Part shown: piece after piece, positions 33,482-43,791 of the stretch
Layout of the letters: every line of letters starts with the position of its first letter
How positions within the stretch are numbered: the first letter of the stretch is position 1
Source: Punctularia strigosozonata HHB-11173 SS5
Lineage: Eukaryota > Basidiomycota > Agaricomycetes > Corticiales > Punctulariaceae
DNA: 64,000 bases
Assembly: GCF_000264995.1 (NCBI RefSeq)
Contig: NW_006767454.1
Coordinates: 260,393 to 324,392, forward strand
Direction: 5' to 3'
Made by a program: the position numbers and the translations under genes
Notes under the pieces: generated by a model
Told to the model about the DNA's origin: nothing
Databases searched by the model: none
Seen by the model: the letters and a program-made list of their open reading frames with translations, nothing else

Positions 33482-35347
33482 ATGCTGTCAAGATCGACCT
33501 CTCTTTGTCTCCTTACCGTTGCATTGGGTGCCGCTGCGCTTCCCGCTCCGCGTGCCACGCCGAACCTTGGCCTCTCCTTCACATCCAAGTTTAATACCAA
33601 GGGCACCCAGAAGTTCGACTTGGCCAGGGCCGATCGTGCACGTATCGAAGCGATGGCTCACACAGGCCATGCCATCAAAAGCGGCAACCATAAACGGGCC
33701 AGCGCATACTCCGTCGACGCTACCAACGCTGCTGTACGTCCGACAGCACATTATGCAGTGATTTCAATGTTGACTTCAAGCGCGCAGGTTGTATACACCA
33801 CAACGATCACCATCGGTTCGGAGGGTGAACAGTACAGTGTGCTGGTCGATACAGGTAAGCACATTCCATTTATCTACCTCCTACTATGCGGCTCAACAGA
33901 AATCCATGGTTCAGGGAGCAGCAACACGTGGGCTGGTTCTGCCAAACCGTATACCCGTACTAGCACCACGAACTGCTCGTCCGGCATATTCACGGAAGTA
34001 GACTACGGTTCTGGCCTCTTTTTCGGCGAGGTATGTGCGTCCTTGTGGGAAGGGCTTGATGCTGACGCTGTTCTGACTTGTCTACTTCACCAGGCACGGA
34101 TACCGTAGCATTGTCTCCGCAAATGGCGGTGCACAATATGTCCGTCGGCTATGGCCTTGTTACCGAAGGCTTCGACGAAGTCGACGGTTTGCTCGGCATC
34201 GGCCCCAAGATTCTGACATGGGGTACCGTCGACGGCATGACAGATTACATCCCAACCATCATCGACGAACTTGCGGCACAAGGGTACGTCCACTGCACGA
34301 TACAGTTGTTTTGGACATTGAGGCCCTGAACATTTGTCAGCACAATACCTTCGGACATGTTTTCGATCTACTTCCAGCCAACTACCACCATGAGCCTCAA
34401 GAATGGCGAGCTCACGATTGGTGGCGTGGACAGCGCCAAATGCGAAAGTGCCGTCACCTACGTTCCACTCACGACGACCACGCCGGCGGCATACTACTGG
34501 TCAGTATTTGACGACCTCATGAATGTGACCAGGATAACTCAGGCGGACCTCTCAGGGGTATTGACGCAGCTTTGACGTACAACAATTCCGCTGTGCTGGA
34601 GAAGACCGCGGGCATCGTTGATACCGGTAAGTACTCATCTCCTATGGCATGAGAACAGCTGACTGACGTGATACGCAGGTACCACACTGGTGCGTAGCGT
34701 ATAGCTCATAGTTTTATTGCAATGCTGATAGTCGCTCATCCTGCCAGACTTACATCGCTTCAAGTGAGTCTGCGCTGGCTGAATTCCGTCACCGAACTGA
34801 TGGGCGGTCTTTGTCAAGACGCCTTTGCAAAATACCAGAACGCAACCGGCGCCACACTGGACTCAACCACTGGACTCCTCAGCATCACTCCAGACCGGTA
34901 TGAGAATCTCTTGGGCCTGGACATCGTGATCGGAGGTCAAAACTTCAAGCTGACGCCCAATGCGCAAGTGTAAGTCATAGCTCCTCGTTCGTATACCCCG
35001 GATGCTTATGAATGATGCTGTTCAGCTGGCCACGAGCTCTGAATGCCGAAATCGGAGGCTCGGATGACTCCTTGTACCTCATCGTCAACGACGTGCGATC
35101 TCTCCGTATCCTTCTAAAAGCTGTTCACATTCATACCCCGCGCAGATCGGAACACTCGTCGGATCAGGCCTCGATTTCATACTCGGGTATGTTGATACTT
35201 AGTACCCCGTGGCACAGCTGTCTCATGGACTATTGTTGCCTTTCCTATAGGTACACGTTCCTGGAGAGGTATTACAGCGTCTTTGATGAGACAAACCAAA
35301 GAATGGGCTTCGCATCTACAACGCAGACGAACGCGGTGGTTAACTGA
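33482..35347 (+). CDS. Pepsin-like aspartic protease 3
   Basis: A1-family aspartic endopeptidase. A signal peptide (LCLLTVALGAAALPAPRA) and propeptide block FDLARADRARIEAMAHTG precede VVYTTTITIGSEGEQYSVLV and DTG (first catalytic Asp). GSSNTWAGSAKPY and flap EVDYGSGLFFGE follow. The second site is AGIVDTGTTLTYIAS, then DAFAKYQNATGATLDSTTG, AEIGGSDDSLYLIVND, SGLDFILG/YTFLERYYSVFD and GFASTTQTNAVVN, stop at 35345-35347. A longer upstream ORF from 33326 is ignored because the signal peptide and TATA box fix the ATG at 33482. The extra segment FDDLMNVTRITQADLSG (about 34508-34557) may be an unspliced intron. Confidence 0.85.
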
Positions 35348-35518
35348 ATATGGTGAAGGACGGGATGTACTAGGATCCTATGCAATACATATCCCCAGTC
35401 TATAGGATGGTAACTGAGTACATAGGCACATCAAGTAATTATCAAGCTATGATGGCGGCAGTATAATGGCTGCACCAGTATGGTGGTATTTGGGGCACAC
35501 ATGCAAGGATATGATTCT

Positions 35519-35962
35519 AGTTGTTGTCGAGGTCCGAATCATGCGCGCTTCGGCCTGGGCCTAGGTCCGGGCTTGCCCGGAGGCGGTCGATTCGGAGGTC
35601 TACAGGCAGGACAAGCAATGAACCGTCAGTTCTCCAACTCATCTGCACTGAGGAAGCGTAGAGCTCACCCGAAGGTCCACGGGACAATCTCAACCTCAGC
35701 GGGGCCGGACTCGTCTTGACCCTGGTGTAAAAGGCGGTCCCCTTCGTTGGCGATAATATCACGCAGGGGTGAGAGATTGGCCTGGACGGAACTGTACTCC
35801 GGATCAACGTCAGCACAACATCCACCAGAAACGTAGTTATGAGACTGACGGAAGTGCAGATGGATGCATGGTAGAAAGGCGAGATGCGATGTAGTTGAGC
35901 AGTGGGTTCTGAAATCGAGGGATTGGTTGTAATGCTTTGATGTTTGTGTCCAGACAAGAGCG
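35519..35962 (-). CDS. Tentative small gene, unrecognised
   Basis: A TATAAAA element (minus, near 35965-35971) precedes a minus-strand stretch with coding character: DVDPEYSSVQANLSPLRDII and DESGPAEVEIVPWTF, followed by a GTGAGC donor and a CTGTAG acceptor. The 3' part can read DLRIDRLRASPDLG or, in another phase, a proline-rich PPNRPPPGKPGPRPRPK. I could not find a start and splice pattern satisfying all phases. It could be a real small gene or a remnant. Confidence 0.25.
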
Positions 35963-37583
35963 TCTTTTATACTCAGTGCAACCCCGAGGCCACCGTACAC
36001 GCGTGACCATGTGCTGTGCAACGCGATGGCAATTCGTGGCTTCAGCCTTCCGAGCTCGCGCAGCCTACGATCGCAGGCTGTCCATCTTAGGCCACCCTGC
36101 ACTGGCCAGAGGGGTGCACAGCATGCCCCAGACCTCATCTCGGGCTGAGGATCGACCGCGCGTGTCTTTCCGGCTCCACAACGCTCCTCAGTCACGGTGA
36201 CAGACTATTCCGAGGTCGCAGCACAGCCGTGGGCCATGCTGGGATACGGACGGGTTGTCTGGGTTCGTGGAACCGGTAAAGCCAGATCATCGGGGAAACA
36301 ATAAGGCCGTCTGTCAACAATGGGTCGTCTCCAGGGAGCTAAGCGCATGCAAAACTAGAGAACGCATTACGCGAGCTCAAGGCTATGGCGGCAAGAGTCA
36401 AGCAAGCTGCAGCATAGAGCCGGTCGAGCGCCCGCACTCAAATCCATTGAGCACACATAACGTGATCATTGAAATTCGTTCCGGCCGCTTCGCTTTGCCA
36501 TTCACGATGCAATGCGTCGTCAACGGGCTATATCCATCATAATGCACGCGCTATACAAAACGGTATACAAAATCGTCATCGGAATTGGAACTGCATGTGA
36601 ACACAACAAGAATGGATCATTCGCCCGACAGTCATCGTGGCTGCGGCTTACGGGTTTGTCTGGGTATGGGCTTAGTGGAAAGACCGCTTCCCTGTATTGG
36701 GCACGGCACCGGCGGCAATATGTGTGTCGAATCGATCCAAAGAGCTACCACAGCGCTTACCCATACGTGGCCATCGCATGAGCCTGGTCTGACTCGGAGG
36801 CCAAGGCCGAGTCAACCGGGAGGTGAAGCTGGTCAACTGTGGCCATTGGGGTTGGTAATAAAGGGAGCTGCTCTTCGAGTGTTTATCAACAGGGGCGTTG
36901 ATGTGTGCGATGCTTTTTTATACTCTGACAGGAGTTATTCTGCAGCTACAGACCTTACGGGAAGTCATCCATTGTTGTCGTAACACCTCCAGGGGACAAT
37001 CCAAATGCAGGTAAAACAAGCATGCCCAGGACAAATCGAGACGCCGAGCTGCTCGCTACCGAAATGCAACCGGACACACTGCAGGCAGTATGCATAGAGA
37101 TCAAATTTGTGCATGGCGACCGGCAAGAGATCTCTCATCCTTCAACTCGGGAGTACACGCTCAAGCTCCCATTTCCGGACGTCCCCAGCAATTTGGCAGT
37201 TACGCCTTTGGTACTCGAAGGCAAATGGCAACCTTTGCCAGCAGGTTCCAACTGTCCTTACGATGAGCCGGCCCCAGTGATAGCGAAGATGATGGAACAA
37301 CGCTGGGTAGAGGAAACTTGAAAGTGACATGCATCCCGGCGCTTGTGAGATAGTGATCCAGTTGACGGTCGCTCAACGTGAAGACGTCGAGATGCCTGAA
37401 TAGTCCCGATAGTATACGGCTTCGTAGCGTGTCGATTGTGTCACGGTCGCGACACGCTGCGGTGAGGACCGTAGTCCATGCCTGCTAGCCAGGGGGCATC
37501 ATGTATCTGTGTGTATCAACGGTGCGTATCAACGCCACCGACGCGACTTGCCTCTCGAAAGTCCCTTGCGGACGCGCACGACG
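35963..37583. other. Intergenic stretch without a supported gene
   Basis: Nothing recognisable. A 99-codon ORF at 37022-37321 on the plus strand (MPRTNRDAELLATEMQPDTL...) looks moderately protein-like (YTLKLPFPDVPSNLAVTPLV) but has no family and no clear promoter. It is the best candidate for a hypothetical gene here. Confidence 0.3.
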
Positions 37584-39688
37584 ATGGTGGCCTCGCTGCA
37601 CCTCCAAATAATCAGCGGATTTGTCTTCCTGCTCGCTGCCTACCTACTGAAGAAACTCGAAGCGAAGCGGGGACGCGAGCCGCTCCCGCCTGGACCGAAA
37701 GGCTTGCCCATCCTCGGCAATATCTTGCAATGGCCCAAAGAGGCGGGCTGGAAGACGTTCGCGGAGTGGCGGAGAACATACGGTCCGTGCTCTTCCCCCC
37801 TCCCCCTCTCTTGTATCTGTACCTTACAACAGCCTGAATGCTTGGGTAAACGTTGCAGGTGACATCGTCTACTGCAACCTCGCCGGCGACCCCTGGGTAG
37901 TGCTCAACTCCCCCCAGGCGGCCCAGGATCTGTTCGAGAAGAAGGGCAGCATCTACTGCGACCGGCCGTACATGACGATGTCGTCCGAGCTCGTCGGCTG
38001 GCGCGAGACTCTGCTCGACATCGCGCCGTATGATGAACGCACGCGCGAGCTTCGGCGGCTCATCACCAAGCAGCTCGGCAGCAAGACCAACCTCGGTGGC
38101 TACGCGGACCTACTGCAGACGCAGGTGCAGCGCTTCCTGCGTCGCGTGCTGGACGATCCGGAGTCGGAACGGCTGGGGACGCACATCCGGACGTGAATAC
38201 GTTTCTGTCTGTTTGCGTACGCTCGCCGCGAGCTGACGTTGCGTTGTGGAAAGGAAAGGACGATCGCCGCCGTTATACTGGACATCGCGTACGGGTACGA
38301 GGTGCAGGAGAAGGACGACCCGTTGATTCGCCTTGCGGACGGGACGCTTAAGGAGCTCGTGCAGGTCCTCACGCCGGGCGCGTACCTCGTCGACTCCCTA
38401 CCCCTCCGTGCGTCCTCTCTCCTCACACAGTTTTTCGCTATCGGGACTGACTGGGATGCTTGATAAGTCCGCCACATACCCGATTGGCTCCCTGGCGCCG
38501 GGTTCAAACGCGTGGCGGCGCGGATGCGGCGGCATCGCGAAGAGCTCGTCGACACGCCCTTTCTCCGCGTCAAAGAGCAGCTCGTACGTCCTCACCCCAC
38601 TCTGTTATCGGCGTCTCCCGTGTACCGACGTGTTGTCCCCGATAAAGGCGCACGGCACCGCCAAGCCGTCCTTCACGGCGAGCCTGCTTGAGCAACCTGG
38701 CGTGACCTCGGCGGACGAAGACTTCATCAAAGCCGCCGCGTCCATCATCTACACCGGCGGGTCGGACACCGTACGCGCACCTCCTGCTCCTCCTCTCCCT
38801 CTGCTTCACCACTGATACCCCTCTTATCCAGACGATCCCGAACGCGCACTCCTTCTTCCTCGCGATGACGCTCCACCCCTCCGCCCAAGCCACCGCCCAA
38901 GCCGAGCTCGACCGCGTCGTCGGCCCGGACCGGCTACCGACGCTCGCCGACCGCCCGATGCTGCCGTACGTCGACGCCCTCGCGCGGGAGGTGCTCCGGC
39001 GCTACCCCGCCATCCCTCAAGGCCTGCCGCACGTGTCACGCGAGGAAGACGTCTACGCCGGTTTCCGGATCCCCAAGGGCGCGAACGTCATCGCCAACAT
39101 CTGGTGAGCTTTACCCCCTCCCCCCCTTCCTCATCCCATCTCCCGAGGGGCAAGATATGGATATAAAAAAAGCGACGCTGAGAGGTGACCGCGTGTGCTC
39201 TCAGGCGGTTCTGTCGCGACCCGGCGACGTACGCCGACCCGCTCGCGTTCAAACCCGAGCGCTTCTTGGGACCGACGCCCGAGCGCGACCCGCGCGATTT
39301 CGTGTTCGGGTTCGGAAGACGCGTGTGTCCCGGTACGCCTTCTCTCCGAGCAATTAAGCCCCCTCTTGACTTGCCCTATCGACTTTCCATTTTTCAAATT
39401 TTCTACGCGCCAGGCATCAACCTCGCCGACTCCTGGGTCTTCCTCGCTGTCGCCATGTCCCTCGCGACGCTCTCCATCTCCCCCGCGACCGACGCGGACG
39501 GGAACGCGATCATCCCGAAAGAGGAGCACACAACGGGCGTCATAAGGTAAATGCCGTTCTCCCTCCTAACGCTTACGGAGGTGTCTCACGCGGTGCCGAC
39601 TCTGCGGCCCAGCTACCCGAAACCCTTCCCTTGTTCCATCAAACCAAGATCATCCAAGGCCGAAGCGCTCGTACGCGCCCTCGACTGA
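37584..39688 (+). CDS. Cytochrome P450 monooxygenase
   Basis: A membrane-anchored class-II type P450 of roughly 500 residues. ATG 37584 gives an N-terminal anchor ([18 protein letters not shown]), then the proline hinge [13 protein letters not shown]. Further blocks are [60 protein letters not shown], the I-helix YTGGSDT, the K-helix [15 protein letters not shown] (ExxR is EVLR), [17 protein letters not shown], and the heme loop [12 protein letters not shown] with the ligand cysteine. The last exon after an intron at about 39547 reads [20 protein letters not shown] and ends at TGA 39686-39688. It resembles the expanded basidiomycete P450 families of secondary or xenobiotic metabolism; the substrate cannot be deduced. 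It converges with the trehalose synthase gene, 440 bp apart. Confidence 0.85.
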
Positions 39689-40127
39689 ACGAACGCCCAT
39701 CTCCCTCCCCGGTGGACGCACCGGTGCTCCATACTCGTACGCATCGAGACGCGGCCCTCAATGCCCACTCGCAACTTTTCTTGATTCACGACCTTTCCAC
39801 GCCAACGACCCCCGGATGCAATCAACCCGTATATATTTCGCATTTGTGCCCATCTATTGCATTACAAGTAAAAAAACATATTCTTCGAGGTTCGTACAAT
39901 TGCGCGAGCAGCTACGGGCCATGGCGTGCTGCGTGTGAAGTACCGAAAAAAAAGGGGGGTGCGTACATACTACATACATTTGTTTTGCGTTTTTATTCCC
40001 TTCTTCTTCTTCGTCGTCGTCGTCATGGTCGAGAAGAGCATATCATATAATGCAATAAACGGTTTTGTAACCCATCTAACCAGAAGTGTCTTTTTTTGTT
40101 CCGGAGGACCAGGGGATCGGTTTAGTG

Positions 40128-42259
40128 TCATGCGCCGTCGGATTGGAGGCGTTTCATCTCCTCTTCGGGGTTGAGCTTGCCCATCTCGCGCACGAAGGAC
40201 GTGCCCCAATACGCGGCCGAGTACTTGTTGACATACTACACGAGCATCGCGGAAGGTCAGATAAGAAAAAGCGGGAAAGACGCCAACAAAATAAGAAAAA
40301 AAAAGGGGGGGGGGAGGAAGCGCACCTTGAACAGCTTCCGGTGGTTCTCCGCGCGCTGCTCGGCCGGCATGGTGACCGCCTCGAAGATGGCGTCGGCGAC
40401 CTGCTGCGAGTCCCACGGGTTGACGACGAGCGAGCCGTTCAAGCTCTGGGCCGCGCCCGCAAACTCGGAGAGGATCATCACGCCCTGACGTTCCTGCTGG
40501 CACGCGATGTACTCGTACGAAACCTAACGACCGGGCCGATCGTGAGTAAGAGAGGGTGAAGGACACGGAGAGTGAGGGTGAAGGACAGGGAGAAAGGGAG
40601 GGTAAGGGAAAAAAGGAAAAAGGGAAAAAAAAAAACTCACGAGGTTCATCCCGTCCCTCGTCGACGACACCAAACACACGTCCGACACCGCATACAACGC
40701 GCACAGCTCGTCGAACGGCAAGCTCTTGTGCATAAAATGGATCGGCATAAAATCGACCGTGCCGAACCGGCCGTTGATCCGGCCCACGAGCTCGTTCACC
40801 GTGCTCCGCAGGTTCTGGTACTCCTCCACGTCCTGCCGGGAGGGCACGGCGAGCTGGACGAGCACGATCTTGCCGATCCACTCCGGGTGCTGGGAGAGGA
40901 AGAGCTCGAGCGCGTGCAGCTTTTGGGGCACGCCCTTGATGTAGTCCAGCCGGTCGACGCCGACGATGACTTTGACGCCGTCGAAGCGGCGCTCGAGCGC
41001 GGCGAGCCGGTCTTTGACCGCGGGTTTTTCGAGGTTCTGGTGGTGTGTGTGTGTGTGTTCGCGTGCGAGGGGTGAATTTTAGCGCTCAGAACGCTGGTGA
41101 GAATGAAAGAGAGAGAGAGAGAGAGAGGAGAGAGAGGGTGAAAGGGATGGGGGTAACGGTGCTTACGGAGATGAAGCTTTGCGGGTCGATGCCGATGGGG
41201 AAGGTGCCGACGTGGGCGAGCCGGCCCTCGAACTCGACGCCGTTCGGCATGGTGGGCAGGCCGAGGATGCGGGTGCAGGAGGAGAGGAAGTGCCGGGCGT
41301 AGTCGTACGTGTGGAAGCCGATGAGGTCCGAGTAGAGGATGCCGAGCAAGATCTCGCGCCGGACGGGGAGAATGCTTTAAAGCGCGGACACGTGAGTAAG
41401 AGAGACACAGACACACGCGCGCGCAAGAGAAAGAGAGGGAGAGAGAAGGGGGGAGGGGGAAAGACGAACCGGTAGATCTCGGAGGAGGGGAAGGGGGTGT
41501 GGAGGAAGAAGCCGATCTTGACGCCCGAGAGCGATTCCGATTCGGAGGGGACGGGCACGTCGCCTTCGATGCCCTCCGTGATGCGCTCGAGCTCCGTCGT
41601 CGTCGTGCTGCTCGCGCCCTTGCACCCAAAAAGAACAGCGAGGCGTTAGCGATCTATCACGCGTGTCATTCCCAGCGCGCGCGATCTCCGCTCACCTGCT
41701 TCGTGCGGTTGGGTTCGACGAGGCCGCGGAGGAGCATGGGGAGGAGCATGAGGTGGTAGTCCTGGACCCAGACCATGCTTCCCGGCCGGATCACGGTGCG
41801 GACGGCGTGGGCGAAGGCGAGGTTGGCCTGGCGGTACGCCTGCCAGTTGGCCTCGTCGAAGTTCATCTCGCCCGGGTGGTAGTGGAACAAGGGCCAGAGG
41901 ATCGAGTTGGAGAAGCCGTTGTAGTGGCGGTCGGCGACGTCGTCGTCGAGGTAGACGGCCTGGCAGCTGTACTCGTCCGAGAGCCGCTTGTCGACGATGG
42001 GCCGGTCTTTGACCGGGATGTAGAAGCCGGGCCAGCCGATCCAGGTGAAGGTGAGCGACTTTTTGCAGCCGGAGAGGGCGGAGACGAGGCCGCCGGAGGA
42101 CATCTTGAAGTGGTACTCGCCCGAGGCGTCCTTGGTGATGGTGATCGGGAGACGGTTGGAGACGACGATGAGGTGCGACGAGTCGCCAAAGTCGGTCGCG
42201 CCCATGGCGTCTGCGGTGGACGAGGACGGGGTTGCGGGGGTGGGGGTGGTGTCGGGCAT
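40128..42259 (-). CDS. Alpha,alpha-trehalose-phosphate synthase (UDP-forming)
   Basis: A GT20 glycosyltransferase that joins UDP-glucose and glucose-6-phosphate to trehalose-6-phosphate in the cytosol, the first step of trehalose synthesis (Tps1 type). Signatures in order: LIVVSNRLPITI, TWIGWPG, CQAVYLDDDVADRHYNGFSN, WPLFHYHPGEMNF, VWVQDYHLMLLPMLLR, IGFFLHTPFPSSEIYR, LIGFHTYDYARHFLS, HVGTFPIGIDP, VIVGVDRLDYIKGVPQKLHA, SSTRDGMNLV and EFAGAAQSLNGSLVVNPWD. It ends LNPEEEMKRLQSDGA, stop at 40130-40128. No phosphatase domain is fused. Five introns; several contain purine microsatellites on the plus strand. The start at 42259 precedes a short Thr/Pro/Ser-rich leader (MPDTTPTPATPSSS). Confidence 0.92.
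41043..41153. repeat. Microsatellites inside a TPS intron
   Basis: A (GT)n run at about 41042-41060 and a (GA)n run at about 41105-41140 lie within the intron between the HVGTFPIGIDPQSFIS and NLEKPAVKDRL exons. Similar A/G-rich runs fill the introns at about 40560-40640 and 41395-41465. They act only as simple-sequence tracts in noncoding DNA. Confidence 0.7.
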
Positions 42260-43027
42260 CGGTTGGGCGGGGGTGGGCGGGTGGTATTAGTAGTGGTGAG
42301 ATCGGGGTATGCTCGGGGACACCCTGGGGCGCTATCGGATGGCGGCTATGTTGAGGATGTTGTGCGCGATGGCACGGTCGTCGAGGAGGGCGGATGAGAT
42401 GGGGATGGATTCCTGGTCAGTTCCCCTTCCTGGCCGGGGCGCGACCATTTTCGACCTGTCGTCATCGATGATGGGCGAAAGAGAGACCGGTGGCTGGCGC
42501 GCCCGGCCACGTCCGGCCCGTCGGGCGCGCGCACGTTTGCCGAGGTCCAGCGAGTCCGGGGCCATCGATCGTCGCGAGTACCGTGTTTCTTTCGTCTTCG
42601 GGACGCGGGATCCCTGACCCTGACGCGCTTTCGGGCGTGGCCACGCTAGAACTCGGCCCTCCTCGTCTATAAGTAGACGGGTGGGAACAACTCATCATAG
42701 ATTAGATCGCAAGCACGGAAAACATCGGTTCGTCTAACGCGAATGGACGTACTCTAACAAACACTCCGGGATAGGAGTTGCGTCGTCGTGGGAGGTGCCA
42801 ATCCTGCACGTACGAATGTCATTGCATTTCAAGTGTTCAGGTATCAAATCTGGAAGCCTTCGTGTGTTAAGCTTTCATGAGCATCAGCTAGTTACGCGGC
42901 GCGACCGTGGTGCCCTCCTCGATTATGCCCGCGTTACTACCCCATGCACGTTGCGCTCACTGTCACCGTCGTTGGAAACCTCTAGACGCTTCAACGCTAT
43001 CATGCTGCTTGTCGCAATGATACCGCG
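42260..43027. other. Intergenic region upstream of TPS and end of arm 2
   Basis: The TPS promoter must lie in the first part, read on the minus strand. No gene is supported. Open frames at about 42300-42620 are GC-rich composition artefacts. Similarity to arm 1 begins near 43028. Confidence 0.5.
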
Positions 43028-43280
43028 CCTCGCGAGTCTTCAGCGCCGCCCGTGGCTTGATTTGGGGGCATGAGGTGCGTCATGGCCGCTCCTTTACGCG
43101 TTGTTACTTCAGCTCACTATTCGACACGCAGGCAGGACACGGTCACAGCAGTCAGCTGTTCTACTGGCAATATCGTGAGTTCAGACGACGTCATCTCCAT
43201 CCGCATTCATTCAGTCCTATCCAGTGCCGGGCAGGATGCGAATCGCCTACAATCCATCCGTTCGATGACGTCCATATGCA

Positions 43281-43484
43281 TCAATTCCGCCGTCGCCTCG
43301 AAACCTGCAAGTTCATGGCGATCCGTCGCGAGAGCGCCGCCGTTTCCCGAGCCAGCCCGGGGCACCCACTCACGAAGCTCTGCCAAGTAGCGGATGAGAT
43401 CGTCGCAAGTTCTGCATACGCAGGGAAGTAAGCTGCGGTGCATATGGCGAGTAAGTACAAACCACGACGACAATACATAGGCAT
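43281..43484 (-). CDS. Possible small secreted-type protein downstream of NLR-C
   Basis: A 67-codon counterpart of the ORF at 21694-21942, with the same signal-like start RRGLYLLAICTAAYFPAYA and ELATISSATWQ, ending VSRRRRN. It retains the SFVSGCPGL segment found in the NLR-A flank but deleted in NLR-B. It abuts a first small ORF (43692-43485, MYDTFVINIFYS...). Coding status is unproven. Confidence 0.3.
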   Translation of the reverse strand: MPMYCRRGLYLLAICTAAYFPAYAELATISSATWQSFVSGCPGLARETAALSRRIAMNLQVSRRRRN

Positions 43485-43791
43485 CTAGTAATGTGGGTTT
43501 CTGTCCGGTTTCACTAGACAGAAGAAAAAACTTATTGATATGATTGGACAGACTTCGTAAGAACCACCCAGGGACACCTGCACGGCGCTCAAGGCACGTG
43601 GCGCGAGTGCCCTACGCAACCGCAGTGTCACGGGGAACATCGACTTTGTAGCAGCGCACGAGTAAAAAATGTTGATTACAAAAGTGTCGTACATCGCATC
43701 TCATGCACCTTCTAATTCGTCGTCGCTTCGCGCGCGTCGGAGGCTATCGCGGAACCTTCGCCACCTTCATCCTGCGAGATCTAGACGCGGG

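Noticed and set aside
35665-36195. Cys-pair segment (SGGCCADVD) considered as a hydrophobin
   Set aside because: The eight-cysteine pattern with its spacing is absent.
39970-40881. 303-codon minus-strand ORF overlapping the P450/TPS boundary
   Set aside because: It is a shifted frame over TPS exons and purine/pyrimidine-rich introns. The TPS frame has all the family motifs.
40796-41629. 277-codon minus-strand ORF with Arg/Ser/Pro-rich low complexity
   Set aside because: Shadow of TPS exons in another frame, running through intron microsatellites.
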